From: JBEBSD01 sp040394475
GTDB lineage: Bacteria; Bacteroidota; Bacteroidia; Cytophagales; Spirosomataceae
Direction: 5' to 3'
Length of the DNA: 64,000 bases
Assembly (NCBI GenBank): GCA_040394475.1
Contig: JBEBSD010000004.1
Location: 62,001 to 126,000 of the forward strand
The translations under genes and the position numbers were made by a program. A model generated the notes under the pieces. That model made no database searches. It was not told where the DNA came from and saw only the letters and a list, made by a program, of their open reading frames with translations. Shown here piece after piece: positions 50,606 through 60,525 of this stretch; position 1 is the first letter of the stretch; every line of letters starts with the position of its first letter.

Positions 50606-51364
50606 ATGACAAAACAGGTGGACAGAACAATACTCATTACCGGAGCAGGCAGAGGCATTGGTGCGGCAACAGCTTGTCTGGCAGCTGAACGGGGATATAA
50701 TGTTTGCATAAACTATCTGAAAGACAAAGATGCTGCGATGAAAGTCGTGCAAACGATTACCGGCAAAGGCGGAAAAGCTGTTGCTTATCAGGCGGATGTC
50801 TCCGTGGAACAGGAAGTTATTGCCCTTTTTAAAAGAATAGATTCCGATTTCGGAACCTTAACTGCATTGGTCAACAACGCAGGAATACTGGAAACCCAGT
50901 CACGAGTGGACGGCTTAACGGTAGAACGATTGCAGCGCATTCTGAATGTCAATGTCGTCAGTTGTTTTCTATGCGCCAGGGAAGCTATCAAACGAATGTC
51001 GACCAGGTATGGAGGAGCCGGTGGCGGTATCGTCAATGTTTCATCCATTGCAGCCAGGACAGGTTCGCCTAATGAGTACGTTGATTATGCCGCATCGAAA
51101 GCTGCGGTTGATACGTTTACACTCGGACTTGCAAAAGAAGTTGCGGGGGAAGGGATCAGGGTAAATGGCGTAAGGCCCGGATTTATTTATACCGACATCC
51201 ACAGAGACGGGGGAGAGCCGGGTCGGGTGGACAGAATCAAAGATTCACTCCCCATGAAACGGGGCGGGAAGCCTGAGGAAGTCGCCAATGCCATTCTGTG
51301 GTTGCTGTCTGACGAATCTTCTTTTTCAACCGGTATTTTTATAGACTGTACAGGGGGGAGCTGA
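50606..51364 (+). CDS. Short-chain dehydrogenase/reductase (classical SDR)
   Basis: A 252-residue classical SDR. The NAD(P) motif TGAGRGIG is at residues 12-19, NNAG at 90-93, the catalytic Ser in NVSS near 146, and the YxxxK pair at Tyr161 and Lys165 (YAASKAAVD). The C-terminus PEEVANAILWLLSDESSFST and then IDCTGGS matches the FabG/glucose-dehydrogenase-like branch. An Arg after the glycine motif and the acidic turn YLKDKD leave the cofactor preference open. It stands alone between a repeat region and the convergent PepSY gene, so no pathway can be named. Confidence 0.93.
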   Translation: MTKQVDRTILITGAGRGIGAATACLAAERGYNVCINYLKDKDAAMKVVQTITGKGGKAVAYQADVSVEQEVIALFKRIDSDFGTLTALVNNAGILETQSRVDGLTVERLQRILNVNVVSCFLCAREAIKRMSTRYGGAGGGIVNVSSIAARTGSPNEYVDYAASKAAVDTFTLGLAKEVAGEGIRVNGVRPGFIYTDIHRDGGEPGRVDRIKDSLPMKRGGKPEEVANAILWLLSDESSFSTGIFIDCTGGS

Positions 51365-51429
51365 CAACGGCATCTACGCGCTGAAACACGGCAACGTCCC
51401 CCCTGATGCTGAACGGAGTATGAAACCGT

Positions 51430-52650
51430 TCACGATCTCTTGTCATTTTCGTTTACCCCTAACGTCAGCGTTTGTCTCGACGTACCAGCCGGCTTCCCGG
51501 GATTTCTCCTTTTGGATTTTTTCTTTTTTCGTCCCCACCAGACAGCGAATCCTGTAACGGGCAACGTGGCGGCAATAAGACTGGCAAAAAAAGCGAGTAC
51601 TTTTCCCGGGAAGCCCAGGATACTGCCTACGTGGATATCATAGTTCATGGCCGACAGTTTTTCTCCGGTGTTCAGGGCATCAAAACCCGACGCTTGTAGC
51701 TGTATTCCAGTATATTGATCAAATTGATACTGCTTTCTGTTGTAACGAATATGCTCAGTGCTTTGAATGGTAACCCTCACAACATCGCCGGCTTTATCCG
51801 GAAGGTTAATGGTGAATGCATGGGCGCCTGGATGTAAGGCTGCTACTTTAAAAAGGATTTTGTCTATTGGCATTAAAGAATCCACCTGAGTGGTATCTGA
51901 AAACAGCGTTTTGGGTTTGAGCGTAGCGGCACCTCTGTTCGCAATCCATTGTATACTATTTTCAAACCAGGTAAAGGAAAATACAAGTCCTGTTAATGCA
52001 ATTACCATCAACACGAACAGGCTATAAAACCCCAGGATGTTGTGCAGGTCATAATTTTTCCGTTTCAGTTTGGTACTGTCCTTCCACCGGAACCAGACCC
52101 GTTGTCTGGCGGCGCTTTTATTTTTTGGCCACCACAACACAATCCCGCTAAGGAGCATCACTACAAAGATAATGGTAGATATACCGATGATCATTTTACC
52201 GACACTTCTGTTGATCAGCAAATTTCTGTGAAGTCTCAGCACAACGGTGAAAAACTCATACGCAGTATTTTCATTCTTTACTACTTCACCAGTATACGGA
52301 TTCAGATAGAACCTGTGGTTGTATACAATCTCGCCAAAATGGGTAAAAGCCTTTGCGTTGCGGATTTGCTCCGGCCGGAATGAATAGGTTTGATCTGGAA
52401 TGGCCGAAACCGTTATGGTTTGTATACGATGATCTTTACCTGCAGCTCGCTGTGCCACTTCCAACAGCTCTGCCACTGTTTTTTTTGTCGCCTGACCGGG
52501 CACGGCAATAGTTTCCCGGCTTGCATACAACCATGTTTTCAGTTCTTTTTCAAAAACATAGATGCAACCTGTAATACTGATAATAAATACCACAAGCCCG
52601 GAAATCATTCCGAGCCAGAGGTGTATGGCGCCAATTGCCTTTTTCATCAA
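51430..52650 (-). CDS. PepSY-associated membrane protein of a siderophore-uptake locus
   Basis: A 406-residue inner-membrane protein of the PepSY_TM family. The first helix is LWLGMISGLVVFIISITGCI, with the IHLWLG motif typical of the group. A PepSY-like periplasmic part follows, then HRNLLINRSVGKMIIGISTI with two further helices ending in GIVLWWPK, another helix (LFVLMVIALTGLVFSFTWFE), and a last one (FFASLIAATLPVTGFAVWWG) before a Lys/Arg-rich tail. Related proteins sit next to siderophore receptors and are thought to reduce or process ferric siderophores. It lies 6 nt after the receptor gene, which is truncated here. Confidence 0.9.
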   Translation of the reverse strand: MMKKAIGAIHLWLGMISGLVVFIISITGCIYVFEKELKTWLYASRETIAVPGQATKKTVAELLEVAQRAAGKDHRIQTITVSAIPDQTYSFRPEQIRNAKAFTHFGEIVYNHRFYLNPYTGEVVKNENTAYEFFTVVLRLHRNLLINRSVGKMIIGISTIIFVVMLLSGIVLWWPKNKSAARQRVWFRWKDSTKLKRKNYDLHNILGFYSLFVLMVIALTGLVFSFTWFENSIQWIANRGAATLKPKTLFSDTTQVDSLMPIDKILFKVAALHPGAHAFTINLPDKAGDVVRVTIQSTEHIRYNRKQYQFDQYTGIQLQASGFDALNTGEKLSAMNYDIHVGSILGFPGKVLAFFASLIAATLPVTGFAVWWGRKKKKSKRRNPGKPAGTSRQTLTLGVNENDKRS

Positions 52651-52656
52651 TACGAT

Positions 52657-54315
52657 TCAGAAAACGTAGCTGATGCTAAACAGCGTATTCCGGGGTGGGC
52701 CGGGATTAACCGTCACAGTCGCGCGTCCTCTACCCAGCCAATACGTTTTATCGGACAGATTATTGATATTAAGAGACAATTGCATTTTCCTGATCCGATA
52801 GAATAACGCAGCATTAAAAACGGTATAACCAGGCAATGTAATAAGCGCATACTGTGTTGTTCGTTGCAACGTAACAAAGTTACTTCCCAGGGAAATGCCT
52901 GCGCCAGTGAGTATGCCCCGCTCTATGTTGTACCTTACCCAGGCACCTCCCATATGATGTGGTGCAAACTCTTTTTCTGTACCCACCAGTTCCGGATGAT
53001 CGCTTTCCGTTATAGTGCTCTTATTATAAGCGTAATTAGCGCTGACAGAGAGATTCGGCAAGATTTTACCATTAATATCAAGCTCCGCTCCTTTGGATTG
53101 TTCCTGGCCTCGTTGTGTCAAAAGCTCCGGGTTGAGGGCATCATTTGCGTTGATCAGGATGTTGTTTTGTTCGATGCGATAAACAGAAGCAGAAACGGTT
53201 AAACCTTTAGTAAACCATTCCGTTTTAGAACCGAATTCAACCATATTGCTGGTAAGAGGATCAAAGGGACCTCCGTAAATAGCCGGGTCTCCAATCACAC
53301 CGGCACTTTGCGGTTGGAAACCCTCTACATAAGTACCGTAGAGATTAATGTTTTTGTTCAGTGTATAAACCAATCCTATTCTGGGAATCAAAGCCGTTTG
53401 CTTTACTTTCTTTTCCTGCGGTTTTTTATAGTTTTCAAAATCCACATAGAATTCCTGGCGCAAACCCAGCAGCATCTGTAATCTGCCTAATTTAATCTGA
53501 TCCTGAAGGTAAACGCCGTTAGTGTAATACAACGAAGTGGCAACCTGTGCTGTCGAAGTAAAATAACCCGTTATCTCCTGAGGCGTGTAATTGGGATTCG
53601 CCAGGTCAAAATGAGGCATATTCGGTACCGGATTGCCATTGTTATCCAATAGATAAAGCTCAGGATGCTTGGGATCGTATGCGTTTGCAGCCGCTGTATT
53701 GGCAGCATTCCGGTAAGCTCCCCTGAGGCTTGTTTGCCAGGATCCCGCCGGAGTGGCTTGCTGTGCAAAATCATAACCTGCCAACACATGATGCTCAAGA
53801 GGTCCCAAATTAAAATTAAGATTGAAATAAGACATCAGGTTAAAATTTGCATCTTTTCGCACGCCCCTTTGCAATCGCATCTCCGCCAGGTTTGACAGTT
53901 CGTTACCATTCGCATCCATGCCATATACATTATTTACGCGGTGCTCAAGGTAGTCCCTGTCGTAAGCGTATTTGATGAATGAGGTGGTGAATGATATACT
54001 TTTACTAAATTTATGATTCAGTGAGGCCAGGAAAGAAAGCCCTTGTTCTTTATTGTAGCTATTGGAATAGGTTGCGCTAAGAGATGTCGGCGTGGAATAC
54101 AAGAGCGATTGCCCTCCGTTTCCTCCCAGTAAAGGCTGACCTCTGTCTACCCTGCCATTGATGGAGCTATAGATCAGGTCAAGGTCTATTCTTGTATGCT
54201 CACCGGGGAGGTAAGAAACAGAAGGAGCCACCAGAATATCTTTGCCACCCTGTAAATCTCTGAATGAACCGGCGTCCTGGTAAGCTAAATTAAGACGATA
54301 TGTATCCGGAAACAT
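52657..54315 (-). pseudogene. TonB-dependent siderophore receptor lacking its N-terminus
   Basis: A 552-codon frame corresponding only to the barrel of an FhuA/FecA-type receptor (YRLNLAYQDAGSFRDLQGGK at the start; VGMNF-like strands; NNLSDKTYWLGRGRATVTVN near the end; last residues ISYVF). A complete receptor of this class has about 750-820 residues including a signal peptide, often an STN or regulatory domain, and a plug; all are missing. The frame opens at an ATG only 3 nt after the stop of the upstream GNAT gene. I infer a deletion that joined the receptor's barrel to the GNAT locus. Without signal peptide and plug the product cannot work as a receptor. Confidence 0.75.
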
Positions 54316-54318
54316 TAA

Positions 54319-54936
54319 TCAAAGCTCCCGGAGCCAGTACACCATCTTTTTGGGAGTAGACGTATCGGCTCCCCGGTCGGGCCAGTCAAAGGTGGTCTGC
54401 AATGCCGGTATTTTCCGGTAATCCCGCTTCTCCCAGAAAACATCGTTGGCGCGGTAATCTTCCGGTTTCAATGGATGGTCATCGGGTCGTTCCACAGCGC
54501 AGAAACAGGTAGACCGGAAGGTTCCGAAACTGCGCGCATGTGCTTCCCTTTCATCGAAAAAACGATGCCCCAATCCCCGCCCCCGATAAGCCGGCAGCAA
54601 CACGCTTTCTCCAAAGTAAAACACTTCCGGCACTGCAAATCCTGCCTCCAGGAAGGGGCGCCGGACCTCTTCCGTTTCATCCGCCAGTGGGATACAGGTG
54701 GTGGCGCCCACCATCCGGCCGGCGTCCCACACCGCAAATACCAGGGCATACGGTGACGCTGAATAGGTTTTCAGGTATTCCTTCTCGTACGCCGGTGTTC
54801 CTTCATAGAGGTAAGGAAATTCGTAAAATACCGCAATCCGTAAAGCTGCCAATTCGTCAAAAACACCCGTTATCTGATCCCCTTTGTAGCTCTTAAAAGT
54901 CAAGGGCGCCGGCATCATGAAACGAGGCGTATCCAT
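54319..54936 (-). CDS. GNAT family N-acetyltransferase
   Basis: A 205-residue acetyltransferase. ALRIAVFYEFPYLYEGTPAY lies near residue 30, VFAVWDAGRMVGATTCIPLA is the central sheet, and the acetyl-CoA loop is VLLPAYRGRGLGHRFFDERE. The C-terminus (VFWEKRDYRKIPALQTTFDW; KKMVYWLREL) looks complete. It overlaps the NTF2-like gene by 22 nt, so the two are translationally coupled; this GNAT/NTF2 pairing recurs in other genomes. The substrate is unknown. The stop codon abuts the truncated receptor frame. Confidence 0.9.
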   Translation of the reverse strand: MDTPRFMMPAPLTFKSYKGDQITGVFDELAALRIAVFYEFPYLYEGTPAYEKEYLKTYSASPYALVFAVWDAGRMVGATTCIPLADETEEVRRPFLEAGFAVPEVFYFGESVLLPAYRGRGLGHRFFDEREAHARSFGTFRSTCFCAVERPDDHPLKPEDYRANDVFWEKRDYRKIPALQTTFDWPDRGADTSTPKKMVYWLREL

Positions 54937-55316
54937 TCTTCCAGGTTATAATAGGTGGTTATCCGGGCGATTTTCTCATCTGTTATCGTCAGAAACGCAC
55001 CGGCCGGTAACACATACCGCTGCCCGCGCGCTGCCGGAAACCCCGCTTCTCCCTGCTTGTAAATCCCATTTACCATAAATTCGACGGCCACTTTTTCACC
55101 GGATGGTTCGGTAAAAAACACCATATCCGTCAGCGTTTCTTCATAAGCCGTATCCATTTTTTCCAGGAACTCCCGGAATAACTCCTTACCGATACGCGGG
55201 GCGTCCGCCTGGTTGGGCTCATGGCGGATGCTTCCGGCAACCAGGTCCAGCATTCCCTCCCATTCCCTCTTATTAAAATGTGCGTAATAACGTTCAGCAA
55301 TTTCAAGCGCTGTCAT
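54915..55316 (-). CDS. NTF2-like/ketosteroid-isomerase-related protein
   Basis: A 133-residue SnoaL/NTF2-fold protein from the ATG at 55316 (the upstream ATG at 55349 adds an Asn-rich stretch). ALEIAERYYAHFNKREWEGM is the first helix, followed by LVAGSIRHEPNQADAPRIGK, VAVEFMVNGIYKQGEAGFPA and a closing strand pair RGQRYVLPAGAFLTITDEKI. It is of the length of TIGR02096-type proteins, which commonly sit beside a GNAT gene, as here with a 22-nt overlap. The fold encloses a hydrophobic pocket; the ligand is unknown. Confidence 0.88.
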   Translation of the reverse strand: MTALEIAERYYAHFNKREWEGMLDLVAGSIRHEPNQADAPRIGKELFREFLEKMDTAYEETLTDMVFFTEPSGEKVAVEFMVNGIYKQGEAGFPAARGQRYVLPAGAFLTITDEKIARITTYYNLEEWIRLVS

Positions 55317-55484
55317 GTGGTTGTTCTGGTTTAATAAATGATCAGCCAAAGATACAAAGCCCCTCCCAAACTGCGAGAAAATCCCCCTCAGTAATAGTAG
55401 TATTTCGCCGTTTACCGGTATATAGAGTGCGATTACTCAAACAACAGTCCTAAACGGGCACTGCTTACTTATTTTGCAAACTCT

Positions 55485-56129
55485 ATGAAAAAAACACTGC
55501 CGCTACTGGTTCTCCTGCTCGCAGGCTGTCTGGCATTCAATCCTGTTCTGGCCCAAAAAAACGGGTGGTATTCACTTTTTGACGGCAAATCACTGAATGG
55601 CTGGAAAGTCAGTGAGAATGCGGCCACCTTCAGTGTCGAAGAAGGCGCGATCAAAGTTGCCGGGCCACGGTCACATCTGTATTACGACGGGCCGGTAAAA
55701 AACCATGATTTCAGGAATTTCGAATTCAAGGCATTGGTAAAAACGGAGCAGGGGTCCAATTCCGGCTTGTATTTCCATACCCGCTTCCAGGAAAAAGGAT
55801 GGCCCCGCCACGGGTTCGAAGTACAGATCAACAATAGCCATGGCGATTATATCCGTACCGGCAGCCTTTATGAAATTGTCGATGTGCGGGAAGTATATGT
55901 AAACGATGGCGAGTGGTTTACCGAACACATCATTGTGAAGGGAAATCATGTAATTATTAAAATCAATGACACTGTAGTGGTGGACTACACCCAGCCTGAA
56001 AAGCCGCTCCGGGTAACCGAGGAACGCCAAACCCGGGTCATCGACTCCGGCACATTTGCCATACAGGGCCACGATCCCAAGAGTGTGGTGTACCTGAAAG
56101 ATATTATGGTAAAGCCTTTGAAGGATTGA
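55485..56129 (+). CDS. DUF1080 (3-keto-disaccharide hydrolase-like) exported protein
   Basis: A 214-residue protein. The N-terminus has an export signal; it could be read as a lipoprotein (LLVLLLAGC) or cleaved after NPVLA, so the anchor is uncertain. The DUF1080 signature WYSLFDGKSLNGWKV is followed by a concanavalin-like sandwich: NFEFKALVKTEQGSNSGLYF, EVQINNSHGDY, and GTFAIQGHDPKSVVYLKDIM. The family includes enzymes acting on 3-keto-glycosides and some carbohydrate-binding proteins. It stands alone, with no dehydrogenase partner next to it except the SDR at 56267, whose link is not evident. Confidence 0.92.
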   Translation: MKKTLPLLVLLLAGCLAFNPVLAQKNGWYSLFDGKSLNGWKVSENAATFSVEEGAIKVAGPRSHLYYDGPVKNHDFRNFEFKALVKTEQGSNSGLYFHTRFQEKGWPRHGFEVQINNSHGDYIRTGSLYEIVDVREVYVNDGEWFTEHIIVKGNHVIIKINDTVVVDYTQPEKPLRVTEERQTRVIDSGTFAIQGHDPKSVVYLKDIMVKPLKD

Positions 56130-56266
56130 TAATCCGCCCGATAGTCGTACCATTTCTATTTTGAGTGGCAGGTTCCAAAAAAATGTTGTTTTTAGCTGTT
56201 TCCTGAGTCAGCAGTCGTAGGAAGCCCGAAGGAATTCAGGTATCTTCCGTTCTGAACAGAACACTC

Positions 56267-57097
56267 ATGTCTCAAAAAATAGCGGTTATCACAGGTCCTA
56301 CTGCCGGAATCGGCAAAGTAACGACCCTTGCCCTTGCTCAAAAGGGCTTTAAAATGGTGCTTTTGGCCCGGAATCCTGAAAAGGCCCGTGCATTGCAACA
56401 ACAGATCGGCCAGGAGATCCCGGCCGATTTTATCCGGACCGACCTGGCCGATCTGGACTCGGTCCGGTCTGCCGTACAAACGATCCGGCAGCGTTATCAG
56501 AAAATCGACGTGCTGATCAACAACGCCGGGGTGATCGCCGATCAAAAGGCTTTCTCCCCCAACCAAATCGAGCTTACTTTTGCCAGCAACCATTTGGGCC
56601 ATTTCCTGCTGACCACCGAGCTCCTCGGACTGTTAAAAGCAGCAGGAGACGCCCGGATCGTACATGTTTCATCGGGGGCACACCGGTTTGCCCGGTTCAG
56701 GATCGACGACCTGGTAAACCCTGCCCGCTATTTTCATTTCACCGTTTACGGAAATTCCAAGCTGGCCAACATCCTGTTCTCCAATGAGCTCGCCGAACGG
56801 TACAACACAATCACCTCCAATGCATTGCATCCGGGAACGGTTGCCAGCAGCTTCGGCTGGGCCTCAACTGGGGTGATCAAATGGTTTGTACAATTAGGAA
56901 AACCCTTTTTCAAAACAGCAGAACAAGGTGCGCGGACCAGCATTTACCTGGCGGCCTCTCCGGATGTGAAGGGGGTTACGGGCGGCTATTTTGAAAACGC
57001 CAGACCCGGTAAAAGATCCGCGGCTGCCAAAGACAAAGGGCTGGCCGTTGCACTTTGGGAGCTGAGTGAAGCGCTGGTGCAAAGCTACCGTTCCTGA
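56267..57097 (+). CDS. Short-chain dehydrogenase/reductase (retinol-dehydrogenase-like)
   Basis: A 276-residue SDR of the extended-loop, RDH/WWOX-like group. TGPTAGIG is at residues 9-16 with a following ARN that suggests NADP(H) use, DLADLDSVRSA near 59, NNAG at 85-88, the Ser in HVSSGAH near 135, and Tyr161 with Lys165 (VYGNSKLAN). The C-terminal part is LHPGTVASSFGW and EQGARTSIYLAASPDVKGVT. The substrate is probably lipophilic, but this is only a family tendency. It is convergent with the small membrane protein at 57113 (15 nt between stops). Confidence 0.93.
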   Translation: MSQKIAVITGPTAGIGKVTTLALAQKGFKMVLLARNPEKARALQQQIGQEIPADFIRTDLADLDSVRSAVQTIRQRYQKIDVLINNAGVIADQKAFSPNQIELTFASNHLGHFLLTTELLGLLKAAGDARIVHVSSGAHRFARFRIDDLVNPARYFHFTVYGNSKLANILFSNELAERYNTITSNALHPGTVASSFGWASTGVIKWFVQLGKPFFKTAEQGARTSIYLAASPDVKGVTGGYFENARPGKRSAAAKDKGLAVALWELSEALVQSYRS

Positions 57098-57112
57098 GCG
57101 GAGCCGGCCGGT

Positions 57113-57508
57113 TCACCGGAACGGAAAGCGGCTCAAAGCTTCTTCTGCCATAGCGCCTTTTTGATACTTCCCGAGACAATTTCGCTGAAACTGTGCGTCG
57201 AAATGGACGTCTCCGGGGTGAACTGTCTGCGGAAAGGAGCCCCCGGCTTTAAAAAAATAAACCGTTGTAGTCCCGTATTTAGTATAGGGCATCAGCTTTC
57301 CATACTGCTCCATTTCCTCCCATAGCGTATCGGCAACCGTGACGGCGTAGATCCGCACAACCGGACCGGTATTGTTCGGGTTCCTGTACACGGCGACCTC
57401 TTTAAAATCACCTTTCAGAGAACTGGTACTGGGTTGCAACAGCGAGTCAAACAACACATACCCGATAACCAGTACAATCAGCAATAAAACAACGGTACGT
57501 AATTTCAT
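57113..57508 (-). CDS. Small hypothetical protein with N-terminal membrane anchor
   Basis: A 131-residue protein with one hydrophobic segment (TVVLLLIVLVIGYVLFDSLL) at residues 5-24 and a soluble part facing the periplasm if the Lys/Arg-in rule holds. The rest contains VAVYRNPNNTGPVVRIYAVT and GTTTVYFFKAGGSFPQTVHP. I recognise no family. The composition and uninterrupted frame support a real gene. Confidence 0.7.
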   Translation of the reverse strand: MKLRTVVLLLIVLVIGYVLFDSLLQPSTSSLKGDFKEVAVYRNPNNTGPVVRIYAVTVADTLWEEMEQYGKLMPYTKYGTTTVYFFKAGGSFPQTVHPGDVHFDAQFQRNCLGKYQKGAMAEEALSRFPFR

Positions 57509-57937
57509 CTAACAGGATTTTTTATCCCCGGACTACTGCGGCTCCCCGGAGGCTGTACACCTCCCGGTAGTAGCACCTGGCCGGGGTGATGATCGGTCGG
57601 TGACCCTGGTTCAAAGATACCGGTTTTAACCGCCTTCACCGGTAAGTTGCCCGTCTATTTTTGTTTTCTTCTCTATCACGCGGCCTTTTACGGTTTGCTC
57701 CTGTCTACCGGTCTTCCTCCTGTTCCCGCACTTTATCCGGAAAATCCGGTGCTTCGGTCGCCGGGGTTTTACGGTACTCGGGCTTTGCACCAATTTTGAC
57801 CCGGGATCGACAACGGCGTACCGAAACCCCTTTTCCAACGGTAGGTACGTCTGTTCATCGACCTCACAGTTATTAAAAAGGGGGAACCGCAAACAGGTGT
57901 CTCTCTGTAATCGAAGCAAAACCAAATTTCCTTCACA
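57509..57937. other. 429-nt intergenic region, no gene recognised
   Basis: Short open frames exist on both strands (57626-57946 minus, 57661-57876 plus) but show no motif or plausible composition. It must contain the promoter of the TonB receptor at 57938, but I found no exact TTG-N-TANNTTTG match. No riboswitch was recognised. Confidence 0.5.
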
Positions 57938-60295
57938 ATGAAACAAACATTTTTACTGCTGCTGGTCCAGTTGGTCAGCTTTGGCGCCTTATATGGCCAG
58001 CAACCGGTACAGATCGTTAAGGGGAGAGTCACCGATACACAATCCGGCAGCGCCTTACCGGGAGCAACCGTAGTACTCGGAGGCAGCAACCCTGTAAAAG
58101 GAACGGTTACCGATGCAGAAGGATTTTTCAGGATGCCGGGTGTTCCTTTGGGACGCCAGGTGCTGCACGTCAGTTTTTTGGGCTATGGGAGTCTGACCAT
58201 ACCCGACGTGCTGGTCACTTCCGGGAAAGAAGTCTCCCTGGAGATACGTCTGGAAGAGCAGGTAATCAAAGCCGAAGAAGTGGTGGTAAAGGCGAAGCGG
58301 GACCAGGAGCTGCTCCTCAATGAGTTCGGGACAGTAAGCGCCCGGAGCTTTTACATCGAAAATACCCGGCGGTTTGCCGGAAGCCGGAACGATCCCTCGC
58401 GGATGGCTGCCAATTTTGCGGGAGTATCGGGGAGCAACGACGCCCGGAATGATATCGTCATACGGGGAAGCTCACCGGCCGGGCTGCTCTGGCGGCTGGA
58501 CGGGGTGGATATCCCCAATCCCAGCCACTTCGGGGCGCTTGGTGCGACGGGCGGACCTGTCAGCATAATCAACAACAACGTGCTCGGCCGTTCCGATTTT
58601 TTCACGGGCGCATTCCCGGCAGACTACGGGAACGCGCTCAGCGGCGTATTCGATTTACAACTGCGTACCGGCAACCGCGATAAACGTGAATTTACCGGCC
58701 AGGTAGGTTTCAACGGGTTCGAGCTCGGTATAGAAGGACCTTTCTCCAAAGGGAAAAACGCCACCTACCTGCTTCATTACCGCTATTCAGTGCTGGGATT
58801 AGTACAGAAGCTGGGGCTTGCGCCGGGTACGGGAAGCGGCATCCCCAATTACCAGGATGTGGCTTTTAAAATCGACCTGCCGACGGGTCGCCCGGGAAGC
58901 CGCTGGAGTATTTTCGGGATAGGCGGCACCAGCGATGTAACCTTTAAGGGATCTCTCAAGGATACCGCCAACCTATACAGCGACCCCTACAGTAACCTGC
59001 GCAACGCGGCCGGAATGGGGGTAGGCGGAATTTCCTATACGCACTATTTCGATGTAAACACCCATTTGCAAACCACAGTCGCTTTGTCACACGGGGCTTT
59101 CCGGACAAGGATCGATTCCCTGGACGATGCGCGGGAAGCGCATCCGCATTACCGGGACGTCTCCAGCCAGGGAAGAGCTACCGTGACTACCCGTATGACC
59201 AGAAAGCTCAGTGCCAGGCATCTGGTTTCCGCCGGACTGTATTATAACCGCTTGTCTTACAGTCTCTCCGACAGTTCACTTACCAACGGCCGGTTCCGCA
59301 CAATCCGGGACCGGAAAGGGAATACAGACCTTGCACAGGCGTTCGTTCAGTGGCAGTACAAACCCGTTGACCGCCTGACACTGAACACAGGTTTGCACGG
59401 AAGTTGGTTTGCCCTGAACGGTGACTATGCCGCCGAACCCCGTGTCGGCCTGAAATACGGACTACCGGCCGGACAAACGCTGTCACTGGCAGGGAGCCTC
59501 AACAGTCAGATACAGCCACTTCAGCTGTATTTCGTCCAGACCCCGGCCGGAGCGGGTAATTACCGGACGACCAACCACCATTTGTCCATGACCAGGGGCG
59601 CCCAGGTGGTATTCGGATACGACCGGTTCATCGGCGAACGGATCCGGCTAAAACTGGAAGGGTATTACCAGCACCTGTACAAAGCTCCGGTAGAAACCGC
59701 TCCTTCCTCGTTTTCGGGGCTGAACCTGGGCGCCTCCTTCGGCGCCTCGGATATTGACAGCCTGTTGAGCAAGGGCAAAGGGCGGAATTATGGCGCTGAA
59801 ATAACCCTGGAGCGGGCCTTTGAGAAGGGATATTACTTCCTGGCGACCCTTTCCGTGTTCGATTCGAAGGCTACCGGCAGCGACGGAATCCGGCGCAATA
59901 CAGCGTTCAGCAACAAGTATGTGGGAAACCTGCTGGGAGGGAAAGAATGGCGGATGGGAGAAAAAAACAGTCTTGCCCTGGACGTACGCGTTACATCGGC
60001 TGGAGGACGTCCCTATATTCCCATCGATCCGTTGCGCTCCGTCACGGCAGGAGCGGAAGTGCCGGACCTGGAAAAAGCTTACCAGTTACGGTTCAGGAAT
60101 TATTTCCGCACAGACCTGAAAATCACCTATCGTCGCGACGAAAAAAAATGGACGCATGAGTGGTTTATCGATTTTCAGAATCTCGCCAACACCAAAAATG
60201 TATTTACACAAACGTTCGATGCCCGCTCCGGGAAAATACGGACACAGTACCAGATTCCCTTGTACATCACTTTCAATTACAGGATCGAGTTCTGA
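57938..60295 (+). CDS. TonB-dependent receptor paired with a LytS/LytTR system
   Basis: A 785-residue outer-membrane protein with signal peptide (LLLVQLVSFGALYGQ). A carboxypeptidase-regulatory-like domain (GRVTDTQSGSALPGATVVLG; TVTDAEGFFRMPGVPLGRQV) is followed by a plug (IVIRGSSPAGLLWRLDGVDI; FFTGAFPADYGNALSGVFDL) and a barrel ending TFNYRIEF. It lacks the SusC signature and has no SusD partner. A LytS-type histidine kinase starts 230 nt later and a LytTR regulator follows, all in one direction. Such trios may sense the imported compound or an envelope signal. The ligand is not apparent. Confidence 0.93.
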   Translation: MKQTFLLLLVQLVSFGALYGQQPVQIVKGRVTDTQSGSALPGATVVLGGSNPVKGTVTDAEGFFRMPGVPLGRQVLHVSFLGYGSLTIPDVLVTSGKEVSLEIRLEEQVIKAEEVVVKAKRDQELLLNEFGTVSARSFYIENTRRFAGSRNDPSRMAANFAGVSGSNDARNDIVIRGSSPAGLLWRLDGVDIPNPSHFGALGATGGPVSIINNNVLGRSDFFTGAFPADYGNALSGVFDLQLRTGNRDKREFTGQVGFNGFELGIEGPFSKGKNATYLLHYRYSVLGLVQKLGLAPGTGSGIPNYQDVAFKIDLPTGRPGSRWSIFGIGGTSDVTFKGSLKDTANLYSDPYSNLRNAAGMGVGGISYTHYFDVNTHLQTTVALSHGAFRTRIDSLDDAREAHPHYRDVSSQGRATVTTRMTRKLSARHLVSAGLYYNRLSYSLSDSSLTNGRFRTIRDRKGNTDLAQAFVQWQYKPVDRLTLNTGLHGSWFALNGDYAAEPRVGLKYGLPAGQTLSLAGSLNSQIQPLQLYFVQTPAGAGNYRTTNHHLSMTRGAQVVFGYDRFIGERIRLKLEGYYQHLYKAPVETAPSSFSGLNLGASFGASDIDSLLSKGKGRNYGAEITLERAFEKGYYFLATLSVFDSKATGSDGIRRNTAFSNKYVGNLLGGKEWRMGEKNSLALDVRVTSAGGRPYIPIDPLRSVTAGAEVPDLEKAYQLRFRNYFRTDLKITYRRDEKKWTHEWFIDFQNLANTKNVFTQTFDARSGKIRTQYQIPLYITFNYRIEF

Positions 60296-60525
60296 AGGCC
60301 GTGCATCCGCTCAAAGCAGGCATCCCCGGAAAACGCAGCCCCGGGCGATAGAAGTAAAGCGGCCATGCTTTCCGTAATTCCGCAAAACCACGTAACTTTT
60401 GCACCCGGTTTCTGCCGCTACCGGGTCCGGAGCATCTCGCCTGAAACGGGTGCAATCCGGGAAGCTCACGAAAACCGCAACGCCGCAGATAGCTCAAAAA
60501 TATGCCCTACAACTGAACAGGCTTT

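Noticed and set aside
57509..57937. Possible cobalamin or other riboswitch before the TonB receptor at 57938
   Set aside because: I looked for a B12-box-like conserved core and paired stems and saw none that I could defend.
57626..57946. A 106-residue minus-strand frame before the TonB receptor
   Set aside because: No motif, and it overlaps the receptor start and the region that must hold its promoter.
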